From NCBI GenBank assembly GCA_029391995.1, contig CP113924.1:363501-427500 (forward strand): 64,000 bases of DNA, written 5' to 3'. How positions within the stretch are numbered: the stretch's first letter is position 1; each line of letters begins with the position of its first letter. This document shows, one piece after another, positions 1-9,965 of this stretch. The position numbers and the translations under genes were made by a program. The notes beneath the pieces are model-generated. The model did not search any database and had not been told where the DNA came from. It was given only the letters and a program-made list of their open reading frames with translations. Source of the stretch: Streptococcaceae bacterium ESL0729. GTDB taxonomy: Bacteria > Bacillota > Bacilli > Lactobacillales > Streptococcaceae.

Positions 1-575
1 ATAAAATCAGGCTTACAGGGGATAAAAGCTTCAAGTATACCGATGTAAATTTCCTCCTTCTTGGTTTCATGCTTGAAGAAATTTATGGTGCTAGGTTGGC
101 TGACTTAATTACTAGTCAGGTCTTTGAAAAGTTTTCCATGCCCACTGCAACTTTTTTCCCAGCTGATGAAAATCAGATAGTAATTACTGATAAGGATACA
201 CCAAGAGGGCTTGTCCATGACCCCAAGGCCAGGCTTTTAAGGGGTCACGCAGGAAGTGCTGGTATCTTTGCAAGTCTTCTTGATTTAGAAGCATTCTGTA
301 AAAATTACTTCTATAACCAGGAATATTTTTCAAATCAGGCTAAAAGTTTGGATAAAAATTTTGCCCTAAATTCAGCCAACCGTAGTTTGGCTTGGGATTT
401 ACTGGGTGATTGGCTGATTCATACAGGCTATACGGGAACCTTTATCCTGCTCAATCTTAAAGAAGAGAAGGCCATTATTTTTTTAAGTAACCGAGTTCAT
501 GAAAAAGATGAAAGAAGTCAATGGATTAAGGACCGTAATCTTTTGATTGACCTCATGATTAGGGAGTTTTCATGA
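1..575 (+). CDS. Serine hydrolase, beta-lactamase/PBP-like fold, C-terminal part
   Basis: The frame is open from the left edge (first full codon at position 3), so the start lies outside the window. What remains is about 190 residues. It contains a Y-x-N-like element (YTDVN) followed by LLLGFMLEEI, as in class C beta-lactamase and esterase-type hydrolases. A late HTGYTG box is in the place of the KTG triad. The SxxK nucleophile would lie upstream and cannot be seen. These proteins are usually D,D-peptidases or esterases of unknown substrate, often extracellular. An ATG at 69 also lies in frame but would cut off the YTDVN element, so it is not the start. The substrate cannot be inferred. Confidence 0.75.
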   Translation, partial: KIRLTGDKSFKYTDVNFLLLGFMLEEIYGARLADLITSQVFEKFSMPTATFFPADENQIVITDKDTPRGLVHDPKARLLRGHAGSAGIFASLLDLEAFCKNYFYNQEYFSNQAKSLDKNFALNSANRSLAWDLLGDWLIHTGYTGTFILLNLKEEKAIIFLSNRVHEKDERSQWIKDRNLLIDLMIREFS

Positions 576-584
576 AAACAAGCA

Positions 585-614
585 AAAAAGCTAGATTGAC
601 TAATCTAGCTTTTT
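585..614. terminator. Bidirectional intrinsic terminator
   Basis: A 13-bp perfect stem (585-597 with 602-614) has a 4-nt loop, an A-run on the left and a T-run on the right, so it can end transcription from both sides. It lies between the convergent hydrolase and small coiled-coil genes. The stop codon of the minus-strand gene (600-602) lies in its loop. Confidence 0.85.
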
Positions 615-884
615 AATATTCTCCTTGCAGGTGGAGATTGTTTTTTTTAGTCGCTCCTGGCTATCTTTTATGCCCTTCAAGTCTTCCTCGATGGCAGCTT
701 GATAGTCCTTGTAGTCCCTTTTAAGTTGGAGACCAGCCACCTGAGCTTCAAAAATTTCCCTTTTAATCTTTTTCTTATTACGGCGGAGATCCTTTTGATC
801 CTTAAAGAGATCTTGGCTGTCCTTAGACATCTTTAGTAGGTCATAAGTGAAATTTTCAAGTATTTTTTTCAAGCCTAGATCCAT
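600..884 (-). CDS. Small charged coiled-coil protein, unknown function
   Basis: 94 residues, very rich in Lys, Asp, Glu and Gln, with heptad-like spacing of hydrophobic residues from about residue 10 to the end. It is probably one long helix or coiled coil. No signal peptide or membrane segment is visible. It lies 24 bp downstream of the HIT gene on the same strand and is probably co-transcribed with it. Its last codons run into the shared terminator and the stop codon sits in the loop. I do not recognise a named family. Confidence 0.6.
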   Translation of the reverse strand: MDLGLKKILENFTYDLLKMSKDSQDLFKDQKDLRRNKKKIKREIFEAQVAGLQLKRDYKDYQAAIEEDLKGIKDSQERLKKTISTCKENIKKLD

Positions 885-908
885 AAGCTTCCCTCCAATC
901 CTTAAGCT

Positions 909-1334
909 TTAGATTACTGTATCTTCTTCACTATAGATGAGTTTTTCAGCAAGTTCCCCAAGGTCATAGACATCCATATTATTGGTAAATGAAATGGCCA
1001 AGCCATCGTCTTCCTTATAGCGAGGAATCAAATGAACATGGGTGTGAAAGACTGTTTGACCGGCAACTTCTTCATTATTTTGAAGGATATTCATCCCGCT
1101 TGCACTAAGTTTATCCTTCAAGTGCCTTGCAAGCCTTGGAATCCTTCTAAAGAGCCTTGCTGCATCCTCTTCTTCCATGGCAAGGAGGTTGCGGCTATGC
1201 TTTTTGGGAACAATCAAAGTATGCCCCTTGGTTGTTTGGGTAATATCCAAGAAGGCTAAAACCTCTTCATCCTCGTAAACCTTAAATGAGGGAATGTCAC
1301 CACTAATTATCTTACAGAAAATACAATCATTCAT
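909..1334 (-). CDS. hit: HIT family hydrolase
   Basis: 141 residues, normal for the Hint branch of the HIT superfamily, which hydrolyses purine nucleoside phosphoramidates and related nucleotides. The N-terminus CIFCKIISGDIPS is typical, and the catalytic histidine triad HTHVHLIP lies near residue 97. The gene is divergent from ecsAB, an arrangement common in streptococci and lactococci. The first gene of a two-gene unit with the coiled-coil ORF downstream. The ATG start has a GGGGAGAAAG ribosome-binding site. Confidence 0.93.
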   Translation of the reverse strand: MNDCIFCKIISGDIPSFKVYEDEEVLAFLDITQTTKGHTLIVPKKHSRNLLAMEEEDAARLFRRIPRLARHLKDKLSASGMNILQNNEEVAGQTVFHTHVHLIPRYKEDDGLAISFTNNMDVYDLGELAEKLIYSEEDTVI

Positions 1335-1363
1335 ATCTTTCTCCCCGAATTTGTTATAATTAC

Positions 1364-1372
1364 ATTATAGCA
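1364..1372 (-). promoter_or_regulatory. Extended -10 promoter of hit
   Basis: On the minus strand the sequence reads TGCTATAAT, an extended -10 with consensus hexamer, about 30 bp upstream of the hit start codon. The -35 is weak, which is usual for TGn promoters. Confidence 0.6.
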
Positions 1373-1502
1373 GAAGCCCTGAAATAAGTCTTGTTGGGGA
1401 GGGTATTTGCCCTATTTGTCATAAATAAGGGTCGACTAAAAATTTTAACCCAGCAAGATACTTATTAGAAAAGGTAGTAACTAGTAAAAGAGAGGATTAT
1501 GT

Positions 1503-2243
1503 ATGACTTTAAAAGTTGATAAGGTGTCAGGAGGATATTTTGGATCCAAGGTCCTAAAGGACATAAGTTTTCAGGTGGCAAGTGGTCAATTGGTTGGGCT
1601 GATCGGCCTAAATGGGGCAGGAAAATCAACAACCATCCAGGAGATTATGGGTCTTTTAACTCCCTATGAGGGAGTCATTAAAATAAACGATAAAAGTATC
1701 CGTGAGGGAGTCGATAGCTACCGCAAGCAAATTGGCTTTATTCCAGAAAGTCCAGCCCTCTATGAGGAGTTGACCTTAAGGGAACATATCGAGATTACGG
1801 CCATGGCCTATGATATTCCGCTTGATTTAGCCATGGAACGGGCAGGAAAATTACTGGAAACCTTTCGTCTTAAGGATAAGCTTGAGTGGTTTCCTAAGAA
1901 TTTTTCCAAGGGGATGAAGCAGAAGGTTATGATTATTTGTGCCTTTTTAACCAAGCCCAGTCTTTATATTATTGATGAGCCCTTTCTAGGACTTGACCCC
2001 TTGGCCATCCAGGACTTGATTGAACTCATGTTTGAGATGAAGAGGCAGGGAGCTGCCATTCTTATGAGTACCCATATTCTTTCAACGGCAGAAAAATTTT
2101 GCGACAAGTTTGTCGTCCTTCATGATGGGCGTCTGGTAGCTGATGGAACCATCGATGATTTAAGGGACAAGTTTAAGATGCCCCAGGCAAGCCTTGATGA
2201 TATTTACATAGCCTTGACGAAAGGTGATGAAAATTATGAATAA
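1503..2243 (+). CDS. ecsA: ABC transporter ATP-binding protein EcsA
   Basis: 246 residues. Walker A is GLNGAGKST near residue 36, the signature region is FSKGMKQK near 138, and Walker B is LYIIDEP near 158. The order of neighbours (divergent hit, then ecsB, ccrZ, trmB) is that of streptococcal ecsA. Ecs is known in Bacillus to affect intramembrane proteolysis, secretion and competence; the transported substrate is not settled. The ATG is preceded by AGAGGA at good spacing, and the end of the gene overlaps ecsB. Confidence 0.9.
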   Translation: MTLKVDKVSGGYFGSKVLKDISFQVASGQLVGLIGLNGAGKSTTIQEIMGLLTPYEGVIKINDKSIREGVDSYRKQIGFIPESPALYEELTLREHIEITAMAYDIPLDLAMERAGKLLETFRLKDKLEWFPKNFSKGMKQKVMIICAFLTKPSLYIIDEPFLGLDPLAIQDLIELMFEMKRQGAAILMSTHILSTAEKFCDKFVVLHDGRLVADGTIDDLRDKFKMPQASLDDIYIALTKGDENYE

Positions 2244-3321
2244 CATAAGTCAAGTTTTTGAAAATCGCAGGCGTGATTTTCATAAAAAAAACATTAAGTA
2301 CCTCAGGTATGTTTTCAATGACCACTTTGTTATTGTTATCTTCCTCCTCTTGGGATTTTTGATGATTCAATATGCCCAATTGGTTAAAAATATGCCTGAC
2401 CACTGGAATTTAGGGAAAGTTCTTGTTGTCCTCCTATCTTTAATTAGTCTTTTTGCAGGACGGCTGGCAACATTTTTTGAAGAAGCAGACAGGCTCTTTC
2501 TCCTAGCCAAGGAAGAACAAATCAAAGATCAATTGATTGTTTCCATGAAAAAATCAATGATTTTTCCAAGCTTTCTTTTCATTTTACTTGCCCTAATCCT
2601 CTATCCTCTAACAGCCAAATCCTTCATGCTAGGCCTGTGGATACTTCCTGTTCAGGTCCTTAGCCTTATTTTCCTTAAAGTTCTACTGATGAAAAGGGAA
2701 ATCAAATCCTACTATGATAAAGATGGGAATACCAGTGGGCAGGGTATTTTTTCCTGGGACCTAGCCATATCAAGAGAGGAGAAGAGGCAGGCCAGTATCT
2801 TGAAGCTTTATAGCCAATTTGTTGACATTCCTGGTATCAAACCAGCTGTTAAAAGGCGGAAATACTTGGATGGCCTACTTAAGCTTGTCAAAAAAGAGCA
2901 CAAATATACCTATGCAAATCTTTATCTGAGACATTTTTTGAGAACGGGTGACTATCTGGGTCTTTACATGCGACTTGGCCTTCTCTCTCTTGCCCTTCTT
3001 GCTTTCGTTGACGGTCAAAGTCTAATTATTCCCCTGATCATTCTTTTGAACTTTATTTTAATCTTCCAGCTGATGACCCTCAAAAGTTCTTATGACTATC
3101 AGCTTTTAAGCAGGATTTATCCGGTTAGCCCTAGGATGCGTCAAAAAAATCTTTATGACCTTTTAAAGGGACTTCTTGTGGTTATTACTTGCCTCCAAAC
3201 CCTACTTGCCTTTCTTGTCTTTTCTAATAAATTATTAGTCCTTCTAATTCCTCTTGGAAGCCTCCTTATTTTGACCCTTTATGTAAGAGCTAAGGTTGAC
3301 TCAAGGGATTTAAAAAGGTAG
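2236..3321 (+). CDS. ecsB: ABC transporter permease EcsB
   Basis: About 361 residues with two groups of hydrophobic helices: roughly residues 30-70 and 110-160, then 240-290 and 310-355, with a charged middle region. It is the membrane partner of EcsA. The frame also has a GTG at 2224 and an ATG at 2227, but AAGGTGATG at 2221-2229 is a good ribosome-binding site for the ATG at 2236, so I choose that one. The start overlaps the ecsA stop, which suggests translational coupling. No terminator is obvious after the gene. Confidence 0.87.
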   Translation: MNNISQVFENRRRDFHKKNIKYLRYVFNDHFVIVIFLLLGFLMIQYAQLVKNMPDHWNLGKVLVVLLSLISLFAGRLATFFEEADRLFLLAKEEQIKDQLIVSMKKSMIFPSFLFILLALILYPLTAKSFMLGLWILPVQVLSLIFLKVLLMKREIKSYYDKDGNTSGQGIFSWDLAISREEKRQASILKLYSQFVDIPGIKPAVKRRKYLDGLLKLVKKEHKYTYANLYLRHFLRTGDYLGLYMRLGLLSLALLAFVDGQSLIIPLIILLNFILIFQLMTLKSSYDYQLLSRIYPVSPRMRQKNLYDLLKGLLVVITCLQTLLAFLVFSNKLLVLLIPLGSLLILTLYVRAKVDSRDLKR

Positions 3322-3383
3322 AATAGTAAGAACTAGGTTAATTTTTAAATTGACCATATCATGAGAATCTAGGAAGTTTTTGT

Positions 3384-4169
3384 ATGTTACAAACTGATGA
3401 AAATTGGCAGTTGACACCCATAAAAGGATCGACTGGTAATACTTTTTACGGCACTCTTGGATCTCAAAGGGCCTTTATAAAACGGAATTCAACCCCTCTT
3501 TTAGTGGCCGTAGCAAAAGAGGAGATTGCACCAAGACTTTTGTGGAGCAGAAGAACTCCCACAGGGGACACAATGAGTGCCCAGGAATGGATTAATGGTG
3601 GCGTTTTGACTGCTAAAGAGATGACCGATGGACAGATTAATCTTGTCCTAAGTAATCTTCATAGCAACAAAAGCCTGGTTGATACCTTTTTTAAGATGGG
3701 AAAAGTTGCCTATGGGCCAGAGGAATTATTAGATGAATGTTTGAATCTAACTTTAGCTGATGAGTCTTCTAATCAGTTTTTAGGGGAGGTTCTTGGGCAG
3801 ATGAAGGACTCTATTCCAGCCTTTGATAAGGCTTTGGCCTTTGTGGTTCACGGAGATATCAACCATAAAAATTGGGTCAAATCAGATACTGGTAAAATCT
3901 ATCTGGTTGACTGGGAGACCGCCATGTTGACCAATCCCTTGGTTGATGTAGCCCATATCTTATCCCATTATATTCCTGTTTCTGATTGGGAAGCTTGGTT
4001 AAATCATTCAGGTTATGTGCCGAGTCCTGATTTATTCAAGGAAATTCTATGGTATGGTCAATTATCCTTCTTACGTCAAATAGTCATTTATGAGGCAGAT
4101 GGTCTTGATAAGAGGGTTGACCGAGAAATTTACGGCTTAAGGGAATTTATTAAAATTTTCAATAATTAA
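3384..4169 (+). CDS. ccrZ: Cell-cycle regulator CcrZ, kinase-like phosphotransferase
   Basis: 261 residues of the aminoglycoside phosphotransferase/choline kinase fold. The catalytic loop HGDINHKNW is near residue 155 and YLVDWE (metal-binding Asp) near 173. Placed directly before trmB and after ecsAB, it matches the locus of pneumococcal CcrZ, which couples division to DnaA-driven replication initiation and has ribose kinase activity in some species. The start ATG follows AGGAAG by 7 nt. The gene order supports the assignment more strongly than the motifs, which are shared by the whole fold. Confidence 0.82.
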   Translation: MLQTDENWQLTPIKGSTGNTFYGTLGSQRAFIKRNSTPLLVAVAKEEIAPRLLWSRRTPTGDTMSAQEWINGGVLTAKEMTDGQINLVLSNLHSNKSLVDTFFKMGKVAYGPEELLDECLNLTLADESSNQFLGEVLGQMKDSIPAFDKALAFVVHGDINHKNWVKSDTGKIYLVDWETAMLTNPLVDVAHILSHYIPVSDWEAWLNHSGYVPSPDLFKEILWYGQLSFLRQIVIYEADGLDKRVDREIYGLREFIKIFNN

Positions 4170-4187
4170 AGTTAAGAGGAAGTAAAC

Positions 4188-4826
4188 ATGCGTGTACGTA
4201 ACCGTAAAGGTAGTGCAGAATATATCGAAAATAACCCCCAGTTTGTGGTAGCAGATCCCAAGTCTTTTAAAGGTCGTTGGCATGAGCGTTTTGGTAATGA
4301 TAATCCCATCCACATTGAAGTGGGTTCTGGTAAGGGTGCCTTTGTTACTGGTATGGCAGCACAAAACCCTGATATCAACTATATCGGAATTGACATTCAG
4401 TTGAGCGTTTTAAGCTATGCCCTTGATAAGGTACTTGAGGCTAATCTGCCAAATGTTCAATTATTGCGAGTTGATGGAAGTGATTTGACTGATTATTTTG
4501 AAGATGGTGAGATTGATCTTCTTTACCTGAACTTCTCAGATCCATGGCCAAAAACTCGCCATGAAAAAAGAAGGTTGACCTACAAGTCATTTATTAAAAC
4601 CTTTGAGCAAATCCTTGTTGACCAAGGTCAAATTCACTTTAAGACTGACAACCGTGGACTTTTTGAATATAGCCTATCAAGCATGAGCCAGTACGGTATG
4701 GTTTTAAATCAGGTTTGGCTTGACCTTCATGCTTCAGATTATGAGGGCAATGTCATGACCGAATATGAGGCAAAATTTTCTTCTAAGGGGCAGGTTATCT
4801 ACCGCTTGGAAGCTCAGTTTAAGTAA
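4188..4826 (+). CDS. trmB: tRNA (guanine-N7-)-methyltransferase
   Basis: 212 residues, the usual length. It makes m7G46 in the variable loop of tRNA using S-adenosylmethionine. The SAM-binding motif [10 protein letters not shown] is near residue 43 and the family signature [15 protein letters not shown] near 117. It follows ccrZ by 18 bp and precedes nrdR. The AGAGGAAG ribosome-binding site fits the ATG at 4188. Confidence 0.96.
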   Translation: MRVRNRKGSAEYIENNPQFVVADPKSFKGRWHERFGNDNPIHIEVGSGKGAFVTGMAAQNPDINYIGIDIQLSVLSYALDKVLEANLPNVQLLRVDGSDLTDYFEDGEIDLLYLNFSDPWPKTRHEKRRLTYKSFIKTFEQILVDQGQIHFKTDNRGLFEYSLSSMSQYGMVLNQVWLDLHASDYEGNVMTEYEAKFSSKGQVIYRLEAQFK

Positions 4827-4883
4827 TAAGTAAAGCAAATAAGATGGAAAAGGTTGTGCTTGTCACGTAAAAGGTTAACTAAT

Positions 4884-5357
4884 ATGCGTTGTCCAAGATG
4901 CCAACATGAAAGCTCTAAAGTTATCGATTCTAGGCAGGCTGAGGATGGTAGAGCCATCCGCCGCCGCAGGGAATGTGAGAATTGTGGTAATCGTTTTACC
5001 ACCTTTGAAAGAATTGAAGAGATGCCTCTTTTGGTTGTTAAAAAAGATAACAGCCGGGAGGTCTTTAATCGTGATAAGATTTTAACGGGGATTATCCGGA
5101 GTGCCCAGAAACGTCCCGTCTCAATTGAGGACATGGAAAATGCGGTTGAGCGTGTGGAACAAAAAGTTCGTTTGCTGGGTGAAAATGAGGTTAAGACTGA
5201 CGTCATTGGAGCTTATGTAATGGATGAACTTGCAGACCTTGATGAAATAACCTATGTCCGCTTTGCTAGTGTTTATAGGAGCTTTAAGGATGTAAGTGAA
5301 CTTGAAGAGTTACTTAGAAACATAACCAATAAGGGACTTGGGTCCGACAAACTTTAG
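4884..5357 (+). CDS. nrdR: Transcriptional repressor NrdR
   Basis: 157 residues. The protein starts at MRCPRCQHE. An in-frame ATG at 4854 would add ten residues before the zinc ribbon, which the family lacks. Two CxxC pairs (CPRC, CENC) form the zinc ribbon and an ATP-cone domain follows. NrdR represses ribonucleotide reductase genes in response to dATP/ATP through NrdR boxes. It lies before dnaB and overlaps the upstream end of its ribosome-binding region, as in related genomes. Confidence 0.95.
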   Translation: MRCPRCQHESSKVIDSRQAEDGRAIRRRRECENCGNRFTTFERIEEMPLLVVKKDNSREVFNRDKILTGIIRSAQKRPVSIEDMENAVERVEQKVRLLGENEVKTDVIGAYVMDELADLDEITYVRFASVYRSFKDVSELEELLRNITNKGLGSDKL

Positions 5358-5367
5358 GAGGAGAGGC

Positions 5368-6573
5368 ATGCATCTTAGACCAGTTGAGCAATTTACTTTG
5401 ATTAATAAAAATCGATTGTCTTGGTCAGCAGACTCTTTGGTCCGCTTTTACCTGCCCATAGTTGGCCATACGGCCATTGTCCTTTATCAATACTTGACAA
5501 CATCTGACTCCAACCGCGTTTCAGATGTTTTAAATCACTTGAATATAGGCCTTGTCGACTTCAATAACTCCCTAGACAAACTTTCTGCCATGGGTTTACT
5601 GGATATCTTTACCGATAAAAAAACCTACCAGTTTGAGTTAAAAAGTCCAAAATCCCCTGCGGATTTCTTGGCAGATGATTTTTACTCTCGCCTGCTTTTA
5701 AGTAAGCTTGGAGATCAGGCCTTCAATCGGCTGGCCAAGTTAGAGGATCGATTTGAACACAAGCTATCTAAAAAATTTTCTGAGGTCTTTAAGGTTAATT
5801 TTTCAGGAAGTTTTGAATCTCTAGCCGAGCAAGTTCCATCAGAGCAGTTTGATCTGGCAAGCTTTAAAAATATCATGAAGCAGCAGCAAATATCTTTCAC
5901 CAATGAAAGTGCTGAGGTTTTAAGGCTTTATGAGATAGCTGAAAAGTACAGCTACAATTGGTATGAACTTTTTAAGCTGGCTGAAAAAACCATGAATGCC
6001 AATCGCACCTTGAATCTTGAGGGCTTAATTGCAAGCCTTAATTCCCAAAATCAGGATCAGATTGACATGGATTCCTTTACCAGTGATGAAAAAAGCTTGG
6101 TCCTAATTGCCAAGACCATGACTTCCTTGGAGTTTTTGACGGCCCTAAAAAATCAAGAGAATCTTTTCATTACTAATGATGAAAGAAAGCTTTTGATTGA
6201 CCTATCTCGTAATGGACTAGCTGATGAGGTACAAAATATCCTCATTCATTATTCCCTCATTCAAAGCGGCATGGCCAGTCTGAATGAAAAATTCTTAGAA
6301 AAGGTTGTAGCCGATTGGAACAAACATCGAGTTATTAGTGCCGAAGGTGCCATGAGGCGAATTATTGACTTTAGAAATGAGATGGGCGAAAGGGCAAATG
6401 GCCCCAAGGGCCCTGATCAGACCAAGTCAAGTGCCAAGGTGCCTGACTGGCATGAGGGAGTCCAGGATAAGACTTCTGAAAAAGTTTATAGTGACGAGCA
6501 GGTCGAAAAACTTAAAAAATTAGAAGAATTGCGACAGGAAGCTTTAAAAAGGAAGAGGGAGGCCAGTAACTGA
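5368..6573 (+). CDS. dnaB: Replication initiation protein DnaB (DnaD/DnaB family)
   Basis: 401 residues. The N-terminal winged-helix part (HLRPVEQFTLINKN...) is followed by a DnaD-like DnaB_2 domain around residues 290-360, and the tail is charged. In Firmicutes this protein, with DnaD and DnaI, loads the replicative helicase; it is not the helicase itself. The start is the ATG at 5368 because AGGAGGAGAGG lies directly upstream, although the frame is open to 5338. The stop overlaps the dnaI start by 1 bp. Confidence 0.92.
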   Translation: MHLRPVEQFTLINKNRLSWSADSLVRFYLPIVGHTAIVLYQYLTTSDSNRVSDVLNHLNIGLVDFNNSLDKLSAMGLLDIFTDKKTYQFELKSPKSPADFLADDFYSRLLLSKLGDQAFNRLAKLEDRFEHKLSKKFSEVFKVNFSGSFESLAEQVPSEQFDLASFKNIMKQQQISFTNESAEVLRLYEIAEKYSYNWYELFKLAEKTMNANRTLNLEGLIASLNSQNQDQIDMDSFTSDEKSLVLIAKTMTSLEFLTALKNQENLFITNDERKLLIDLSRNGLADEVQNILIHYSLIQSGMASLNEKFLEKVVADWNKHRVISAEGAMRRIIDFRNEMGERANGPKGPDQTKSSAKVPDWHEGVQDKTSEKVYSDEQVEKLKKLEELRQEALKRKREASN

Positions 6574-7466
6574 TGGAAAAAATCGGCAATATCATAGATG
6601 AAAATCCAAAGATGCGAGCCAATTATGACCGTTTGGTCGAAGGTCTCATGGAAAATGAGGAGATTAAATCCTTTATTTTAGAGCACAAGATGACTCCCCA
6701 GGAAGTTTCTAGGTCTTATTCAAATTTTTACAAGTACCTTAAGGAGGTTCATGACTTTAAAACAGGTGCTTCAAGCTATGCCTCAAAGGGCTATGAGCCC
6801 ATATTAATCATGAATTATGGCTATGCTGATATTTCCTACAAACCTACGGCTGAACTTGAAAGTAAAAAAAAGGAAGTTGGCCGCAGAAGACGGGTGAGAC
6901 TTGTTGGCTTACCCAAGTCATTTAAGGACTTGGAGTGGGATGATGTAAGTCTTGATATTGAGCGTGTCGACTGTCTCATGGTTCTCAATGATTTTATTAG
7001 TAATTTTACCCTTCATTCAAAGGGCTATTACATCTATGGGGACTTTGGAGTTGGTAAGTCCTACCTCATGGCAGCTATGGCTTGTGAGTTGGCTAAAAAG
7101 GGAGTAGCTACAACAATCATCCATTATCCAACCTTTGCCATTGATATTAGAAATTCCATCAAAACCGATGGGGTCAAGGCCATGCTTGATGAGACTAAGA
7201 AGGTTGATGTCCTAGTAATTGATGATATCGGGGCAGAACAAGCAAGCTCTTGGCTAAGAGATGAGGTCTTACAGGTCATTCTTCAGTACAGGATGCAGGA
7301 GGATTTACCAACCTTCTTTACCTCAAATCTTGATTATTTAGGCCTTGAAAAACATCTAGCTGAAACGAAGAATGCCAATGAAGTTTGGCCAGCTAAGAGG
7401 GTGATGGAGCGGGTTCGCTATCTAACTCAGGAATTGAGACTTGAGGGAGAAAATAGGCGGTACTAA
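6573..7466 (+). CDS. dnaI: Primosomal protein DnaI, helicase loader
   Basis: 297 residues. An N-terminal helicase-interaction region is followed by an AAA+ ATPase with Walker A GDFGVGKS near residue 154 and Walker B VLVIDDIGAE near 212. It binds and loads the DnaC-type replicative helicase at origins and at restarted forks. The ATG overlaps the dnaB TGA, so the pair is probably translationally coupled. Confidence 0.95.
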   Translation: MEKIGNIIDENPKMRANYDRLVEGLMENEEIKSFILEHKMTPQEVSRSYSNFYKYLKEVHDFKTGASSYASKGYEPILIMNYGYADISYKPTAELESKKKEVGRRRRVRLVGLPKSFKDLEWDDVSLDIERVDCLMVLNDFISNFTLHSKGYYIYGDFGVGKSYLMAAMACELAKKGVATTIIHYPTFAIDIRNSIKTDGVKAMLDETKKVDVLVIDDIGAEQASSWLRDEVLQVILQYRMQEDLPTFFTSNLDYLGLEKHLAETKNANEVWPAKRVMERVRYLTQELRLEGENRRY

Positions 7467-7571
7467 AAAATTTGCCTATACAAATTAGTAATGACAAGTG
7501 TAGTTGGCTAACAACTGTGCATAAATTTTATTTCAGAGATGAAATACTTAGTAGATATAAGGAGGGTAAGC

Positions 7572-8882
7572 ATGTCTTTACCTACAGTAGCCATCGTTGG
7601 GCGTCCAAATGTTGGAAAATCAACGATTTTCAACCGTATCGCAAGAGAACGTATCTCAATTGTTGAGGATACTCCTGGAGTAACCCGTGACCGTATTTAT
7701 GCAGTCAGCGAGTGGCTCAATAAAAAATTCTCCCTAATCGATACAGGGGGGATTGAACTTTCAAATGAACCTTTCATGACTCAGATTAAGGCTCAAGCTG
7801 AAATCGCTATGGACGAAGCAGATGTTATCATTCATGTTGTGGACGGAGAAGCTGGTGTGACTGACGCTGATGAATATGTGGCTCAGATTCTTTACCGAAC
7901 TGATAAACCAGTCATTCTTGTCGTAAACAAGGTTGACAACCCAGAACGTCGTCTTGATATCTTTGACTTTTACTCACTTGGTTTGGGTGAGCCTTATCCA
8001 GTATCAGCTGCCCACGGGATTGGTACAGGGGATGTTCTTGATGCCATCGTTGAAAACCTTCCAGTCGAAGAAGAGGAAGAAAATGAAGATGTGATTAAAT
8101 TCTCTCTTATTGGACGTCCAAATGTTGGTAAATCAAGTCTGATTAATGCTATTCTAGGTGAAGAGCGTGTTATCGCAAGCCCTGTAGCAGGAACAACTCG
8201 TGACGCTATTGATACTCATTTTGTTGATCCAGAAGGTCAAGAGTACTTAATGATTGATACTGCGGGAATGCGTAAGAGTGGTAAGGTTTATGAGTCAACT
8301 GAGAAATATTCAGTCATGCGTGCCATGCGTGCCATTGACCGCTCTGATATCGTTCTTATGGTATTAAATGCTGAAGAGGGAATCCGTGAGTATGACAAAC
8401 GTATTGCAGGATTTGCCCATGAGGCTGGAAAAGGTGTGATTATTGTTGTTAACAAGTGGGATACCCTTGAAAAAGACAACAAGACCCTGCAAAATTTTGA
8501 GGCAGATATTAGGGATCAATTCCAATACCTATCATATGCTCCGATTGTTTTTGTATCAGCTAAGACCAAGCAACGTCTTCATAAGCTGCCTGAGATGATT
8601 AAGGAAGTTTCAGCTTCACAAAACTTACGTATCCCGTCATCAGTTTTAAATGATGTAATCATGGATGCGATAGCAATCAATCCAACTCCTACAGACAAGG
8701 GACGTCGTCTTAAAATCTTCTACGGAACCCAGGTGGCCGTTAAGCCACCAACATTTGTAATCTTTGTAAACGAAGAAGAACTCATGCACTTCTCATATGT
8801 TCGTTTCCTAGAAAATCAGATTCGTAAGGCCTTTGTCTTTGAGGGAACTCCAATTAAGATTATTGCCCGCAAACGTAAATAA
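7572..8882 (+). CDS. der: Ribosome biogenesis GTPase Der (EngA)
   Basis: 436 residues with two tandem GTPase domains: GRPNVGKST at about residue 9 and GRPNVGKSS at about 182, each followed by DTxG and NKxD boxes. A KH-like C-terminal domain ends in a basic tail. Der acts in maturation of the 50S subunit. The start is the ATG at 7572, preceded by AAGGAGGG; the in-frame ATG at 7539 has no ribosome-binding site. It is separated from dnaI by 105 bp, so it may have its own promoter. Confidence 0.96.
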   Translation: MSLPTVAIVGRPNVGKSTIFNRIARERISIVEDTPGVTRDRIYAVSEWLNKKFSLIDTGGIELSNEPFMTQIKAQAEIAMDEADVIIHVVDGEAGVTDADEYVAQILYRTDKPVILVVNKVDNPERRLDIFDFYSLGLGEPYPVSAAHGIGTGDVLDAIVENLPVEEEEENEDVIKFSLIGRPNVGKSSLINAILGEERVIASPVAGTTRDAIDTHFVDPEGQEYLMIDTAGMRKSGKVYESTEKYSVMRAMRAIDRSDIVLMVLNAEEGIREYDKRIAGFAHEAGKGVIIVVNKWDTLEKDNKTLQNFEADIRDQFQYLSYAPIVFVSAKTKQRLHKLPEMIKEVSASQNLRIPSSVLNDVIMDAIAINPTPTDKGRRLKIFYGTQVAVKPPTFVIFVNEEELMHFSYVRFLENQIRKAFVFEGTPIKIIARKRK

Positions 8883-8920
8883 TCATCCATTAATAAAAAA
8901 GGTTGATTAAAGATATTAAG

Positions 8921-8973
8921 TAGCCAGCTAGTCACTATCAGGAACAATTTGCTTCCTGATAGTGGTCTGGCTA
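8921..8973 (+). terminator. Large imperfect stem-loop after der, probable terminator
   Basis: The arms 8921-8943 and 8954-8973 pair over about 18 bp (TAGCCAG, then CACTATCAGGA) with one internal bulge and a 10-nt loop. The T-run that follows is short (TATTTATG), so termination may be inefficient. It lies between der and the EamA transporter. Confidence 0.5.
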
Positions 8974-9005
8974 TTTATGTGGAAAAAAATAAAGGATTAA
9001 ATATT

Positions 9006-9911
9006 ATGGAAAATAAAAAATGGCTGGGTTTACTGTTGGTCATCAGTGGAGCAATTCTTTGGGGGACGTCAGGCCCTGTTGCCGAATACATGTTCGCAAG
9101 TCAAGATGTTTCACCCTTATGGATAGTCTGTGTCCGCCTTATGGTAGCAGGAGTCTTATTACTAGCTAGCTATAAGGTAATCAATAAGGGTTCCATCTTG
9201 TCCATCTGGTCTGACCGACATTTTAGAAAAGAGTTACTCTTATTCAGCTTTTTGGGGATGATGCCCATGCAGCTGCTCTATTTTTTGGCCATTAAGTTTT
9301 CAAATGCCTCAACGGCTACGGTCTTACAATTTACAAGCCCTGTTTTTATTATCTTATATCTGGCCATGAAAAATCATAAGTTACCCGGTCGATTTGCGAT
9401 TTTCTCGGTAGCTCTTGCCATGCTTGGCACCTTTCTTTTGGCTACGGGAGGCAATATTAACAATCTTTCACTTTCACTAGTGGGTCTTCTTTTGGGTCTC
9501 TCTTGTGGATTGGTTAATGCCCTTTATACCTTGCTTCCCGTTCGACTTCTCAAGCACTATGACGCTAAATTAGTCTGTGGCTGGGCCATGCTTATTGGTA
9601 GTCTTCCTTTAACGCCTGCTCTAGTTTTAGCTCATCCGCAAACCATAAATTCTAGTTTTATGATGGAGCTTGGTTATGTTGTCATTGTCGGCACCATGCT
9701 TGCCCACTTGTTTTATGTTACTAGCCTAAGCTATCTAAGTCCCTATGTTACTAATGTTTTGGGCTCCTTTGAGCCAGTGACTGCAACCCTTTTGTCCCTT
9801 ATTTTTCTAAACCTAAGATTAAATCTGCCACAAGCACTTGGTATCATCTTGATTTTACTTATGGCAGGTCTACAATCTCTTCCTCAAAAATATAAGGGAG
9901 AAGACAGCTAG
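9006..9911 (+). CDS. EamA/DMT family transporter
   Basis: 301 residues with about ten hydrophobic helices in two similar halves, as in the drug/metabolite transporter superfamily. The family sequence GAILWGTSGPVAEYMF is in the first helix. These proteins export or import amino acids, sugars or other metabolites, and the substrate cannot be read from the sequence. The ATG at 9006 has AAAGGA upstream; an in-frame ATG at 8949 lies inside the preceding hairpin and is unlikely. Confidence 0.85.
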   Translation: MENKKWLGLLLVISGAILWGTSGPVAEYMFASQDVSPLWIVCVRLMVAGVLLLASYKVINKGSILSIWSDRHFRKELLLFSFLGMMPMQLLYFLAIKFSNASTATVLQFTSPVFIILYLAMKNHKLPGRFAIFSVALAMLGTFLLATGGNINNLSLSLVGLLLGLSCGLVNALYTLLPVRLLKHYDAKLVCGWAMLIGSLPLTPALVLAHPQTINSSFMMELGYVVIVGTMLAHLFYVTSLSYLSPYVTNVLGSFEPVTATLLSLIFLNLRLNLPQALGIILILLMAGLQSLPQKYKGEDS

Positions 9912-9965
9912 CTAGGGCAAAAGTAAGCCAAAGTGAATTAAGGGTGTACATTATGCCTGGAATAT

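Noticed and set aside
7472..7666. ORF between dnaI and der
   Set aside because: It overlaps the start of der in another frame, has no ribosome-binding site, and the der frame is clearly coding.
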